From: Clostridia bacterium
GTDB lineage: Bacteria > Bacillota > Clostridia > Christensenellales > Borkfalkiaceae
Assembly (NCBI GenBank): GCA_900771345.1
Contig: CAAGNQ010000008.1
Coordinates: 1-44,983, forward strand
Direction of reading: 5' to 3'
Length of the DNA: 44,983 nt
This document shows, one piece after another, positions 16,013-25,232 of this stretch (position 1 is its first letter; each line of letters opens with the position of its first letter). The notes under the pieces were generated by a model. That model searched no databases, had not been told where the DNA came from, and saw only the letters and a program-made list of their open reading frames with translations. Made by a program: the position numbers and the translations under genes.

Positions 16013-17494
16013 ATGAAATTTATTAGCACAAGAGGAAATAGTGAAGTTTTATGCGCTGCTAACGCCATTGCTAAAGGACTTGCAGATGACGGTGGGTTAT
16101 TTGTTCCTGAGAGATTTCCAAGAGTGGAAATTAGTGAATTAAAAGAAATGCTTGAAATGTCTTATGCTGAAAGAGCAGCCAAGGTGCTTTATAAATATCT
16201 AGAAGAATATGATTACAACGGGCTTTTATCTGCCTGCGAAAACGCTTACTCAAAGTTTGAGGACGGTGACGGCGCACTACTAGTTAAGATTGACCAAAAC
16301 TTTTTTATTATGGAGTTATTTCACGGCCCGACTCTTGCATTTAAGGACGTGGCGTTAACCCTTTTGCCGTATCTTTTAAGAAAGGGAAGCGACATTAGTG
16401 GGGTAAAGGAGCAAATATTAATCCTCGTTGCTACTAGTGGAGATACGGGCAAAGCGGCGCTTGAGGGATTTAAGGACGCAGACGGAATAAAGATTATGGT
16501 TTTTTATCCAAGCGAAGGCGTTAGCGATATGCAAAAAATGCAAATGTGCACACAGGAAGGTGACAACGTTAACGTTGTTGCCGTAAAGGGTAATTTTGAC
16601 GATTGTCAAACGGCAGTTAAAAAAATATTTACTAGCAAGGAGATTGAAAGTCAATTAAAGAGCGAGGGTGTTGTGCTTTCTAGTGCAAACTCAATAAACT
16701 TCGGTCGACTTGCCCCACAAATCACCTATTATTTCTCGGCATACTGCGACCTTGTTTCGTCAAACGAAATAAATATGGGTGACGAGGTTAACTTTGTTGT
16801 TCCAACGGGTAATTTTGGAAACATTTTGGCAGGTTATTATGCAAAACAGATGGGGCTTCCTGTTGGAAAACTTATTTGCGCATCTAACTCTAACAATATT
16901 TTAACAGAGTTTTTTGCAAATGGAACTTATGATACGAATAGGGAATTCTTTAAAACGATTTCTCCGTCGATGGATATTTTGATTTCAAGTAATCTTGAAA
17001 GGTTAATTTTTGAACTTTCTGGAAGAAACGCAAAACTTACCGAACAAAGAATGAACGAACTCAAAAAAGACGGGAAGTACTCTATTACGGACGGTGAGAA
17101 AAATCAATTAAGTAAAGAGTTCTTTGCAGGATACACTGATGAAGAAGAATGCAAGCAAATGATAAGCGATTTCTTTGAGGAATATGGTTACGTTTTAGAT
17201 ACGCATACGGCAGTAGCTGTAGACGTAGCGAGCGAGTATTTAGATTATAGTGAGGACGATAAAGCAACCGTTGTATTATCAACTGCAAGCCCGTATAAGT
17301 TTGCTCAGGACGTTTTGTGCGCGATTACAGGCGAAAAGTGTGTAGACGCGTTTAAGGCTTCAAGAAAACTCCTAGAAGAAACTGCAACGCCTATTCCAAA
17401 CCAAATTTTAGAGCTTGAGAATAAACAAAAGAGATTTAGCAAGGTTATTGATAGAACGCAAACTGTTGATGCTGTAATGGAATTTATTAAGTAG
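16013..17494 (+). CDS. thrC: Threonine synthase
   Basis: Threonine synthase converts O-phosphohomoserine to threonine with PLP. At 493 residues this is the long form. Signatures are STRGNS at the start, DDGGLFVPE, the PLP lysine Lys111 in ELFHGPTLAFKDVAL, VATSGDTGKAA, and the phosphate-binding loop VPTGNFGNILAGYYAK. TTAGGAGACG precedes the ATG. No other threonine genes (hom, thrB) are adjacent. No leader peptide or T-box is visible in the 79 bp upstream. Confidence 0.96.
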   Translation: MKFISTRGNSEVLCAANAIAKGLADDGGLFVPERFPRVEISELKEMLEMSYAERAAKVLYKYLEEYDYNGLLSACENAYSKFEDGDGALLVKIDQNFFIMELFHGPTLAFKDVALTLLPYLLRKGSDISGVKEQILILVATSGDTGKAALEGFKDADGIKIMVFYPSEGVSDMQKMQMCTQEGDNVNVVAVKGNFDDCQTAVKKIFTSKEIESQLKSEGVVLSSANSINFGRLAPQITYYFSAYCDLVSSNEINMGDEVNFVVPTGNFGNILAGYYAKQMGLPVGKLICASNSNNILTEFFANGTYDTNREFFKTISPSMDILISSNLERLIFELSGRNAKLTEQRMNELKKDGKYSITDGEKNQLSKEFFAGYTDEEECKQMISDFFEEYGYVLDTHTAVAVDVASEYLDYSEDDKATVVLSTASPYKFAQDVLCAITGEKCVDAFKASRKLLEETATPIPNQILELENKQKRFSKVIDRTQTVDAVMEFIK

Positions 17495-17532
17495 AGAATT
17501 TTTCAATATAATTTAAAGATAGGTAGAGTATA

Positions 17533-18537
17533 ATGGAAGATAAGAAGATATTATTTAGTGCGATTCAACCGAGTGGAATTTTAACGATAGGTAACTATTT
17601 AGGTGCTTTGCGCAATTTTAGAAAACTTCAAGACGACTATAATAGCGTATTTTCGCTTGCAGATTTGCATACTTTGACGGTCAAACAGGAGCCTGCAAAC
17701 CTAAGAAAGAACACTTATGAACTTTTAGCGCTTTATATTGCTTGTGGAATTGACCCAGAAAAGTCAATCTTATTTGCGCAGTCGCACGTTTCTGCTCATG
17801 CAGAACTTGCTTGGATACTTAATACAATTTGTTATCCTGGCGAACTATCGAGAATGACTCAGTATAAAGATAAAAGTCTTAAACACGAAGATAATATTAA
17901 TATGGGATTAATGGACTATCCCGTACTAATGGCTGCTGACATTTTGCTTTATCAAACCGAGCTAGTGCCTATCGGTGCAGACCAAAAACAACACTTAGAA
18001 CTTGCTAGAGATTTGGCTATAAGATTTAATAACCGATTTGGCGAAACTTTTAAAGTTCCCGAAGGATATATAGGCAAGAATGCCGCTAGAGTAATGAGTC
18101 TTGCCGAGCCTGAAAGAAAGATGAGCAAGTCTGATGCAAACCAGAACGCATTTATTTCTATGGATGATGACCGTGATACCATAATTAGGAAATTTAAAAG
18201 AGCAGTTACCGATAGTGACGATAAGATTATTTATTCTTCTGAAAAACCGGGCATTAGCAATCTATTATCAATATATTGCGCTTTTACCGACAAGAGTTTT
18301 GCTGAGGCAGAAAAAGAATTTGAAGGCAAAGGCTATGGTGACTTTAAACTTGCAGTAGGCGAAGTCGTAGCCTCTGTGATTGAGCCTATAAGACAGGAAA
18401 AGAATAGGCTTTTATTAGATAAAAACTATCTTGATGAAGTGCTGAAAAATGGCGCAGAAAGAGCAGAAAGATTAGCATATAGAACACTCGGCAAGGTTTA
18501 TAAAAAGGTAGGTCTTGTTCAAAGAAAGAGGGGTTAG
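17533..18537 (+). CDS. trpS: Tryptophanyl-tRNA synthetase
   Basis: TrpS charges tRNA-Trp. The 334-residue class I synthetase has the HIGH-like motif TIGN at 18-21 (QPSGILTIGNYLGAL), the KMSKS motif at 196-200 and the typical LMAADILLYQTELVPIGADQKQHLE segment. Length is standard. The ribosome binding site is weak (GGTAGAG). No T-box leader fits in the 38 bp after thrC, so it may be co-transcribed with thrC. It is followed directly by the DUF5685 gene. Confidence 0.97.
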   Translation: MEDKKILFSAIQPSGILTIGNYLGALRNFRKLQDDYNSVFSLADLHTLTVKQEPANLRKNTYELLALYIACGIDPEKSILFAQSHVSAHAELAWILNTICYPGELSRMTQYKDKSLKHEDNINMGLMDYPVLMAADILLYQTELVPIGADQKQHLELARDLAIRFNNRFGETFKVPEGYIGKNAARVMSLAEPERKMSKSDANQNAFISMDDDRDTIIRKFKRAVTDSDDKIIYSSEKPGISNLLSIYCAFTDKSFAEAEKEFEGKGYGDFKLAVGEVVASVIEPIRQEKNRLLLDKNYLDEVLKNGAERAERLAYRTLGKVYKKVGLVQRKRG

Positions 18538-18538
18538 T

Positions 18539-19405
18539 ATGTTCGGTTACGTAAAAACCGATTTGCCTAATATGTACGTTAAAGACACCCAGTTATATAA
18601 GGCAATGTATTGTGGGCTTTGCAAAGGCATAGGCAAATCTTGTGGACAAAAAGGAAGGCTTCTTTTAAATTATGACCTAGCGTTTTTATCGGTGTTTCTT
18701 CATAATTTGCTGGGTATAGACGTTAAGATTGAAAAGCAAAAATGCGTTATTCATCAATTAAAAAAACGCCCTATAGCCGTTGTTGACAGTTTGACCGAGC
18801 GTATTGGCGCGCTAAACGTTATACTTGCCTATCATAAACTCGGTGATGACGTTATAGATAGTGGCAAAGGCAGGGCCTCGAGGTCATTTTTTAAGTCCTC
18901 ATATAAAAGAGCAAAAGTTAAAGAACCAGTCCTTGACCAAATAGTTAGAAAGAGATATGAGGAACTTGTTCAGTATGAAAAGACGAACGGAGACAGTGTA
19001 GACGTCTCTGCCGACCCTTTTGCGAACATGATGAAAGAGATTTGTGAGGTTCTATTAGCAAGTGAGTATACTGATGAAATAGGTAATCTTTGCTATAATC
19101 TCGGTAAATGGGTTTATTTAATTGACGCGCTTGATGATTTTGATAAAGATAAAAAGAATGGGGAGTTTAACGTTTTTGTAAATAGTTATCCCGATAAAAT
19201 CTCTAAAAATCAATTATTAGACGATAATAAACCGGAAATAGTTTGTGTGTTTACAGGCATTCTAAGCGCCGTTGCAGAGCAGGCTAAAGGTCTTAAATAT
19301 AAATTTAATCACGATTTGATAGATAACGTACTTCTCAGGGGGCTGAGTGTACAGACAAAACAGATAATGGAGAATGAAAAATGCAAGAATTTTACAAAAT
19401 CTTAA
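18539..19405 (+). CDS. DUF5685-family protein of unknown function
   Basis: The 288-residue protein opens MFGYVKTDLPNMYVKDTQLY followed by YCGLCKGIGKSCG, as in DUF5685 proteins of Clostridia. It is soluble-looking and mostly helical. Two aspartate-rich patches stand out: KLGDDVIDSGKG mid-protein and LIDALDDFDKDKKNGEFN towards the end. These recall Asp-rich metal-binding motifs of helical isoprenoid-synthase folds, but that is only a resemblance. I chose the ATG at 18539 because AGAGGGG precedes it; an upstream in-frame ATG at 18515 lies inside trpS. The end overlaps the J-like gene by 25 bp, and the pairing of DUF5685 with a J-domain gene recurs in Clostridia as far as I recall. Confidence 0.8.
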   Translation: MFGYVKTDLPNMYVKDTQLYKAMYCGLCKGIGKSCGQKGRLLLNYDLAFLSVFLHNLLGIDVKIEKQKCVIHQLKKRPIAVVDSLTERIGALNVILAYHKLGDDVIDSGKGRASRSFFKSSYKRAKVKEPVLDQIVRKRYEELVQYEKTNGDSVDVSADPFANMMKEICEVLLASEYTDEIGNLCYNLGKWVYLIDALDDFDKDKKNGEFNVFVNSYPDKISKNQLLDDNKPEIVCVFTGILSAVAEQAKGLKYKFNHDLIDNVLLRGLSVQTKQIMENEKCKNFTKS

Positions 19406-19992
19406 AGATAGAAAGTACTGCTACTGATGAGGAAGTTGAAATAGCGTACAAGGAACTAAAAGAAAAATACTCTCGCGAAAGGTTTTATGAGGGAGAAATA
19501 GGTAACGAGGCTGCTAGAAAACTTACTAAAGTTGAAACTGCGTATCACGAGATTATGGAGTCTAGAAAACACGCAGGTAAAGAAGAAAGAGAAGAGCAGG
19601 ATTATGAGATTGTTCAAAAACTCATTAAGCAAGGTAATATTGCTTTGGCTCAAGAAGAACTCGATAGTTATTCTGAAAGAGACGCTGAATGGCATTACCT
19701 CCAGTCTGTAATTTTCTATAAAAAGAACTGGATGAATGAAAGCAAAAAGCAACTTGAAATCGCTACTAATATGGAGCCTCATAATCCAAAATACACTGAG
19801 GCGTATGCGAAATTAAAACAAAAGATAGATTTTAATGAGCGTCAGTTTTATTCTGGGAATATGGGAGCAAATCCAAATGCCAATCAAGAGCAGTACAATA
19901 AACAAATGGGTGGTGGCTCGTGTGATAGTTGTTTATCTATGTGCGCAACCTGGTGCTGTATGGATATGATGTGTAGTATTTGTTGTAGATAA
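19381..19992 (+). CDS. Degenerate J-domain protein with cysteine-rich C-terminus
   Basis: Residues 1-60 resemble a J domain (EFYKILKIESTATDEEVEIAYKEL...), but the HPD tripeptide that stimulates Hsp70 ATPase is missing; KYSRERFYEG occupies its place. The middle contains a TPR-like helical segment (EDAEWHY-type repeat around AEWHYLQSVIFYKKNW). The last 24 residues hold eight cysteines (SCDSCLSMCATWCC and CSICC). It is thus probably not a canonical co-chaperone; it may tether or scaffold, or bind metal through the tail. It overlaps the DUF5685 gene by 25 bp and shares one base with the next gene, so the three form one translational unit. Confidence 0.78.
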   Translation: MQEFYKILKIESTATDEEVEIAYKELKEKYSRERFYEGEIGNEAARKLTKVETAYHEIMESRKHAGKEEREEQDYEIVQKLIKQGNIALAQEELDSYSERDAEWHYLQSVIFYKKNWMNESKKQLEIATNMEPHNPKYTEAYAKLKQKIDFNERQFYSGNMGANPNANQEQYNKQMGGGSCDSCLSMCATWCCMDMMCSICCR

Positions 19993-20525
19993 TGAAAAGC
20001 AAAATTATATCTATTTCAGCCATATCGGCAGGGTTAATTGCAATAGTGCTAGTAATAGGGGCATATTTTGAGGTAGTGGACTTATCATCATTGGTAATTT
20101 CCTCTATATTTGTTTGTATGCCACTATATTATAACTCGTACAAAGGGAGTGTGCTTGGATACCTTGCAGGTGGCGTAATTTCATTTATGTGCAGTGGCTT
20201 TAATATTATGTCGGTTGTCTTTCCTGCGTATTTTGCGTTTTTTGGAATTTTTCCGATTATAAGATGCAAAATGATAGAAAAAAATTTACGATTATGGTTA
20301 AGGCACGCTATATGCCTTGTTTGGTTTATAGGCGTATCATTCGGAATGTTTTTCTATTATACGCAGATTATGGGACTAGACTTTGACGGCTTACCGACTT
20401 TGATTACTAATTATGTTCTGTATATAATACCCGTTGTAGCAGTAATCGTATATATAATTTATGATAAATTTATTGCTGTTTCTCGCTTTTTGATGGATAA
20501 ATATTTAAGAAAAATAGTTAAGTAG
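19992..20525 (+). CDS. Integral membrane protein of unknown function
   Basis: The 177-residue protein has about five hydrophobic segments, near residues 4-26, 31-47, 52-90 (one or two), 103-125 and 137-158, with a basic C-terminus. I see no transporter signature. The ATG overlaps the stop of the J-like gene by one base, so it is probably made together with that protein and DUF5685. It could be the membrane partner of that pair. An ECF S-component-like or DUF fold is possible but unsupported. Confidence 0.65.
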   Translation: MKSKIISISAISAGLIAIVLVIGAYFEVVDLSSLVISSIFVCMPLYYNSYKGSVLGYLAGGVISFMCSGFNIMSVVFPAYFAFFGIFPIIRCKMIEKNLRLWLRHAICLVWFIGVSFGMFFYYTQIMGLDFDGLPTLITNYVLYIIPVVAVIVYIIYDKFIAVSRFLMDKYLRKIVK

Positions 20526-20532
20526 GATACGA

Positions 20533-21942
20533 ATGGAAAAAAATGAAGAGTTAGTGGGCGTTGTCACTGGCGTTGGAGTTGGTGGCGAAGGAATAATTAA
20601 GGAAAACGGTACGGTTGTTTTCGTACCATTTACCTTGCTCGGAGAAAAAGTTAAATATAAAATATTAAAGGTCACTTCAAAGTGTGCATTTGGCAAGGTC
20701 ATTGAAGTTTTAACTCCTGCAGAATGTAGGGTAAGACCAAAATGCTCTGTTTTTGGAAAATGTGGTGGATGTCATCTTCAGCATATTAGATATCTTCAAC
20801 AACTGAAAAACAAGGAAGAGGCTATTGCCACTTGTTTTAAAAAGATTGCAGGTCTAGACGTAGTCGTTAAACAGACGGTTAAAGGAGATAACGAGTTTAG
20901 ATATAGAAATAAACTTCAACTTCCTGTCGTTTGGACGACACAAGGAACGATTATCGGTTTTTATGCCGAGAATTCTCATAGGGTTGTGCCTATTTCCGAT
21001 TGTGTCATAAACGCGCCTTGGACGGTAGATATTATTTCTGCTTTTAATCAATATATAAAGGAGTTTAATATCAGAGGCTATAACGAAAGAGAAAACGACG
21101 GTGATATTCGGGAGATAACGGTTAAAGAAATTAAGGATAATTTGATTATCACAGTCGTATCTTTAAGAGAGCAACTTCGTGGTATAAATCGCCTAGTTGA
21201 AATATTAAATGATAAATTGAGTTTTAATTTTTCACTTTATCTTAACGTAAATGACCGTCAAACTAACGTTATCTATGGCGAAAAGTTTTATCTATTGCAC
21301 GGCGCGCCAAACTATAATGCCGACATGCTTGGAATAAAATATAAAATTGGCGTGCAAAGTTTTATGCAAGTTAATAATTCAGTGTGCTCAAAACTTTATA
21401 GTGCCGTAAGAGATACTGTTGGCGCAGATGAGAATACGGTTGTAATAGATGCTTACAGTGGGGCAGGATTAATGACTGCACTTTTATCTAAAAATGCTAA
21501 AAAAGCAATAGGCGTAGAAGTTGTTAAAGAGGCTGTTGAATGTGCAAATGAACTTGCTAAAATGAACGGCTTAACCGATAAAATAACTAATTATTTGGGA
21601 AAATGCGAAGATATTTTGCCAAATTTAATAAAAGAAGAAAAGCAAAAGGGCTCTAAAGTGTGCGTTGTGTTAGACCCACCCAGAAAGGGCTGTGATATAA
21701 AGGTTATTAAAGCGCTATTAGATAGTGAAATTGATAAAATAGTATACGTATCGTGTAAACCATCAACGTTAGCGAGAGACGTTGGGCTACTTGTTGGAAC
21801 GTTAGTAGAAGAGAATGGCGAAATAAAGAGGGCGCAGGGCGAGAAAAGGAATTACGAGGTTAATCTTGTGCGTCCATTTGATATGTTCGCTCAAACCAAA
21901 CACGTGGAGACGCTCGTCTGTTTAACCCGTGTAAATAATTAA
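20533..21942 (+). CDS. rlmD: 23S rRNA (uracil-C5)-methyltransferase, RlmD/RlmCD type
   Basis: The enzyme makes m5U in 23S rRNA with SAM. The 469-residue protein has an N-terminal TRAM domain (about 1-60), a [4Fe-4S] cluster set Cys65, Cys71, Cys77 and Cys80 (CSVFGKCGGC), and a C-terminal methyltransferase domain. Motifs include DAYSGAGLMT, LDPPRKGCD and YVSCKPSTLARD, the last holding the catalytic cysteine. Gram-positive relatives may modify both U747 and U1939 (RlmCD) or tRNA/other rRNA sites, so the exact target is not certain. It lies 7 bp after the membrane gene and ends at a terminator. Confidence 0.92.
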   Translation: MEKNEELVGVVTGVGVGGEGIIKENGTVVFVPFTLLGEKVKYKILKVTSKCAFGKVIEVLTPAECRVRPKCSVFGKCGGCHLQHIRYLQQLKNKEEAIATCFKKIAGLDVVVKQTVKGDNEFRYRNKLQLPVVWTTQGTIIGFYAENSHRVVPISDCVINAPWTVDIISAFNQYIKEFNIRGYNERENDGDIREITVKEIKDNLIITVVSLREQLRGINRLVEILNDKLSFNFSLYLNVNDRQTNVIYGEKFYLLHGAPNYNADMLGIKYKIGVQSFMQVNNSVCSKLYSAVRDTVGADENTVVIDAYSGAGLMTALLSKNAKKAIGVEVVKEAVECANELAKMNGLTDKITNYLGKCEDILPNLIKEEKQKGSKVCVVLDPPRKGCDIKVIKALLDSEIDKIVYVSCKPSTLARDVGLLVGTLVEENGEIKRAQGEKRNYEVNLVRPFDMFAQTKHVETLVCLTRVNN

Positions 21943-21950
21943 TATAAAAA

Positions 21951-21982
21951 CAAAGAACTACCAATAAACTGGTAGTTCTTTG
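21951..21982. terminator. Bidirectional intrinsic terminator between convergent genes
   Basis: A perfect 13 bp inverted repeat (CAAAGAACTACCA and complement) with a 6-base loop, flanked by A-rich sequence on the left and a T-containing stretch on the right. It separates the housekeeping run from the minus-strand carbohydrate operon. Confidence 0.8.
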
Positions 21983-21994
21983 CTCTTTCTAATG

Positions 21995-24136
21995 TTATTT
22001 TGAAGACAAAACTTCTTTTCTAGGCATTAAAAATGATATTGTCCCAGAAATATTTTCTCCCTTAAAACCTTTGCCAAAAACATCATCATAGATGGGAGTC
22101 CAACCGTCTAGAAGTTTAGGAGTAAAGTCGGGGTGAGTATCAGTTACGGCAATAAATTCTTTAGAATAATCTTCGGGGAAATAGTAAACAGTTGCGTTAT
22201 TTAATCCACTTACTCTAATTCTACGTCTATATTTAAAACTTACTGGAGTTTCTTCTCTTGCTGTTATAACGCCGTCAGATTGTTTTACAAAAATTCTGCA
22301 TTCTTTGTGTTCGCAACGAGAAAACCTAAATTTTGCAAAACCATCAACAAGTTCTGTTTCTCCACCTAATAATACAGGTGCTCCTAAAGGAAATTTAATA
22401 AATGTATCAGTAGTTGTGTCGGGATTATATACTGAGAAAAAGCTTCCGTTATCAGATCTTGCCATATTCCACACTGGAAGTTTATTAACGTCTTCACGTG
22501 CGTTAAATTTAATTTGATAATCAAATTTTTCAAGTTTTTCAAGCATAGTAGAAGGATGACCATCTATGCATACTTTTTCAATATTATTTCCTTTTAACGG
22601 ATAATTATCTAATTTGTCTTTTGTGCCGTATAGCATAATTTTCCCACCAAGCGAAACAAAATCCGAAAGCTTGGAAATAATTTCCTCATCATTAATGATA
22701 GGTGTCAAAAGTATTTTCCCTTTAAATTTTTGATTATCTATTTTTTTGAAAACATCAGTTGAAACAACGCAGTTTAACGGAAATCCATGGTTTATAGAAT
22801 TTGACACAAAGACGTCTGCCTTATACATTTGAGAAAGTTCATCTGCTGATTTTGCTCTAGTATATTCTTTGAGAGGGTATAGCCAAACCAAGAACGGCAT
22901 TTCATCAGGAGCATTTTTTTCTGCCTTTAAAATATGAGGCATAGGCTCGTTTATACAACAATCAGGCATATCTCCGTCCGAGTTGTCAATAGATAAAATA
23001 TAAAAACGATTTGCAGATTGAACTTTGCCATTCTCAGTTACTCTTGAAATAGCCATAGGTAGATATATATCGTAAGGATAACTATCATACCTGTCATACC
23101 AAGGTGAGTTGCGCCACCAAGGGTCGTGAATATAAAAACGGAATAAAAATTCATTTCCGGGTAGTTCGCAAATTCTTGTCATATGCCCCATAAGTTCTAA
23201 ACCATAATCACCGTTTAGTGGTGCCCAAGGCGAGTTTGGAGGGGGAAGGATATCGAATCCTGACTTATATATATCGTATAACGGAACACCGTCAGTTGCG
23301 TAATCTATTCCAGCAGAATTATTGGTGCCACGCGTTTGAATAGGGATGTCAGGACACGCCTCACGGAATAATTTCCAAAAATCAAAGACTTTTTTAGAGG
23401 TTGAATCTAATTTATCAGGATAAAAATTCTTTCCGTCATATATCTTTCCGGTTAAATCCCAAGGATTAGAACTAAAGCCTAAACCGTTAGATAACCATAT
23501 AAAATCAAAGCCTAAGTCAGAGAAAAATGCCTTTGTTTGTTTTCCCAAGAAAGTTGCAAACGGAGTGTCTTGTGGAATACCATTTGGGTATGCTGCGTAA
23601 GGTCTATTATCAGCGTTAAGCAGAGCAGTAGAGTCTACAAACCCAAAAGTGTCTAAAACAGAACCACTAGAGATTTCTCTGTGTCTTTTATATTTGAAAT
23701 CCGAAATAGCAAATTCTGGTCCTATATCAAAGGTGTCGCCCACAAGAATAGTTGCATCAGGATAAAGTTTTTTGCCTTCTTCCTTAAACGCTTTAAGAAT
23801 ATCGCTAAAAATTTGATAAGTCATTACAGGAGGCTCTTTAAGATATTTGCGTTTTTTATCGTGCAAACCGACTGCGTTTTGATTATCTTCTTCTGTTGCT
23901 TCAGGCAAATTCGCAGTGCCGTTAAAATACGCCCACTCAAAAGGTTTTGTCAAATCTCCGTCATAGTCAAGGATTTCGCTTCCGTCACTGGCCCAAAACA
24001 TAATAGAAATTTCTTTTCGCCCTTTTAACAAAGGTCGCCATTGCAAAAAGATTTCTCTGCAAATATTATGAATATATTCTTTATCGGTCTTCTTAAAAGG
24101 CTTTAAACTTACCTCTAAAGTAATTTTATCGAACAT
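21995..24136 (-). CDS. Putative glycoside hydrolase of unrecognised family (three-domain, 713 residues)
   Basis: I do not recognise a family. Residues about 1-430 look like a catalytic TIM barrel: many aromatic and acidic residues, with segments such as FIWLSNGLGFSSNPW, PIQTRGTNNSAGIDYATDG and FRFYIHDPWWRNSPW. Residues about 435-535 resemble the glutamine-amidotransferase-like middle domain of beta-galactosidase-type hydrolases (KADVFVSNSINHG; LSDFVSLGGKIMLYG). The remainder appears to be a beta-rich C-terminal domain. No signal peptide, so probably cytoplasmic. AAGGAGAAA precedes the ATG. It is last in an operon after a sugar isomerase and an SGNH esterase, which supports glycan processing. 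Catalytic residues cannot be named from sequence alone. Confidence 0.6.
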   Translation of the reverse strand: MFDKITLEVSLKPFKKTDKEYIHNICREIFLQWRPLLKGRKEISIMFWASDGSEILDYDGDLTKPFEWAYFNGTANLPEATEEDNQNAVGLHDKKRKYLKEPPVMTYQIFSDILKAFKEEGKKLYPDATILVGDTFDIGPEFAISDFKYKRHREISSGSVLDTFGFVDSTALLNADNRPYAAYPNGIPQDTPFATFLGKQTKAFFSDLGFDFIWLSNGLGFSSNPWDLTGKIYDGKNFYPDKLDSTSKKVFDFWKLFREACPDIPIQTRGTNNSAGIDYATDGVPLYDIYKSGFDILPPPNSPWAPLNGDYGLELMGHMTRICELPGNEFLFRFYIHDPWWRNSPWYDRYDSYPYDIYLPMAISRVTENGKVQSANRFYILSIDNSDGDMPDCCINEPMPHILKAEKNAPDEMPFLVWLYPLKEYTRAKSADELSQMYKADVFVSNSINHGFPLNCVVSTDVFKKIDNQKFKGKILLTPIINDEEIISKLSDFVSLGGKIMLYGTKDKLDNYPLKGNNIEKVCIDGHPSTMLEKLEKFDYQIKFNAREDVNKLPVWNMARSDNGSFFSVYNPDTTTDTFIKFPLGAPVLLGGETELVDGFAKFRFSRCEHKECRIFVKQSDGVITAREETPVSFKYRRRIRVSGLNNATVYYFPEDYSKEFIAVTDTHPDFTPKLLDGWTPIYDDVFGKGFKGENISGTISFLMPRKEVLSSK

Positions 24137-24152
24137 AAATTTTTTCTCCTTC

Positions 24153-25232
24153 TTAAAATTTCACCTTTTCATCTTCTAAAACAATAGATTTGTTTTGAAG
24201 TAATCTTTCAATATTTTTAGCCATACGCTTTGCAATCAGCAAAAACCCCTTTTCGTTAATGTGCTGATTGTCATAACCCAAAAAAGAATCTCGGCAGTTT
24301 CTGTATTCATCTTCAGGTGGCATTGTATAGCATTCCTCTTCATCAATGCCGTAGTAAGGCATCATAGAGCAGGCCCTAGTTATAATATATGCTTTCGAAT
24401 TTTCATTACAAAACTCTTCCTGTGCACGCATAATCTCTCGTCCTTCGAGTCCTCCCCAAAATCCCACTCTTACGCACAAAAAATGTGTACAGCCAAGAAT
24501 TTTTATAGTTGAAAACAGTACTTGCAGATAGTATTTATATATCACACAGTCCATTTCGTTATCTGATTCACCTTGTAACCACACAAATGGACGAAAAGAT
24601 ATGTCATCTGATGAGTAGGTGCTTTCAGCGTCTAGAAAGAAGTCTGATACTTTTTGACGAAAATACTCTGATGCTTTGCACTCAAATTCAGTAACAGGTT
24701 TTTCAAAAGGATATGTCGTCCCGTTGATTATATTATGCTTGTCAATTAGTCTATTCACTTGATTTAGCATTTGATTGTCAAAATAATGACGAATAGATAC
24801 GCCACCCTTCGCAATATGAGCATAAGTACAAGAACGTCCTAAATTTTCCCATTCTTTAACAAAATAGTAGGGGAGAGATGGCCCAATACGTATTGTTTTC
24901 TCGCTATAAATAGAGAAGGAGGTTACGGTTTTATGTGTTTTAGAATCAGCGTTGCACATTGCAGGAGAAAAGTAGGTATTACGCTCGTAATCAGTTAATT
25001 CACTTAATTCATTTAGATTCCCACTAGGATAGGCTAAATGTAAGTCGCAATAAGAAAATTCTCCTACTTCTACGCTTGCAGGTGGGAAAAAGCCACGCTC
25101 CAATCCAAATCTTTTAGGTTTATGTTTATATTCAAATGAATTTTTTGAAACATATTGAACTGTTGGTTCTAACGCACAAGCACCCATCATATTTGATTGG
25201 CCTGCAAATACAAACAATGCTCTTTCTGGCAT
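24153..25232 (-). CDS. Sialate O-acetylesterase-type SGNH carbohydrate esterase (CE6-like)
   Basis: The 359-residue protein has the SGNH block I FAGQSNMMG with nucleophile Ser13, a mid-protein WLQGESDNE block and the C-terminal DNQHINEKG block supplying the Asp/His pair. This pattern is that of the sialate O-acetylesterase/acetylxylan esterase (SASA/DUF303) group, which removes acetyl groups from sugars. There is no signal peptide, so it probably deacetylates imported oligosaccharides. The ATG overlaps the isomerase stop by one base with GAGGTGA upstream, so coupling is likely. Natural substrate unknown. Confidence 0.85.
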   Translation of the reverse strand: MPERALFVFAGQSNMMGACALEPTVQYVSKNSFEYKHKPKRFGLERGFFPPASVEVGEFSYCDLHLAYPSGNLNELSELTDYERNTYFSPAMCNADSKTHKTVTSFSIYSEKTIRIGPSLPYYFVKEWENLGRSCTYAHIAKGGVSIRHYFDNQMLNQVNRLIDKHNIINGTTYPFEKPVTEFECKASEYFRQKVSDFFLDAESTYSSDDISFRPFVWLQGESDNEMDCVIYKYYLQVLFSTIKILGCTHFLCVRVGFWGGLEGREIMRAQEEFCNENSKAYIITRACSMMPYYGIDEEECYTMPPEDEYRNCRDSFLGYDNQHINEKGFLLIAKRMAKNIERLLQNKSIVLEDEKVKF

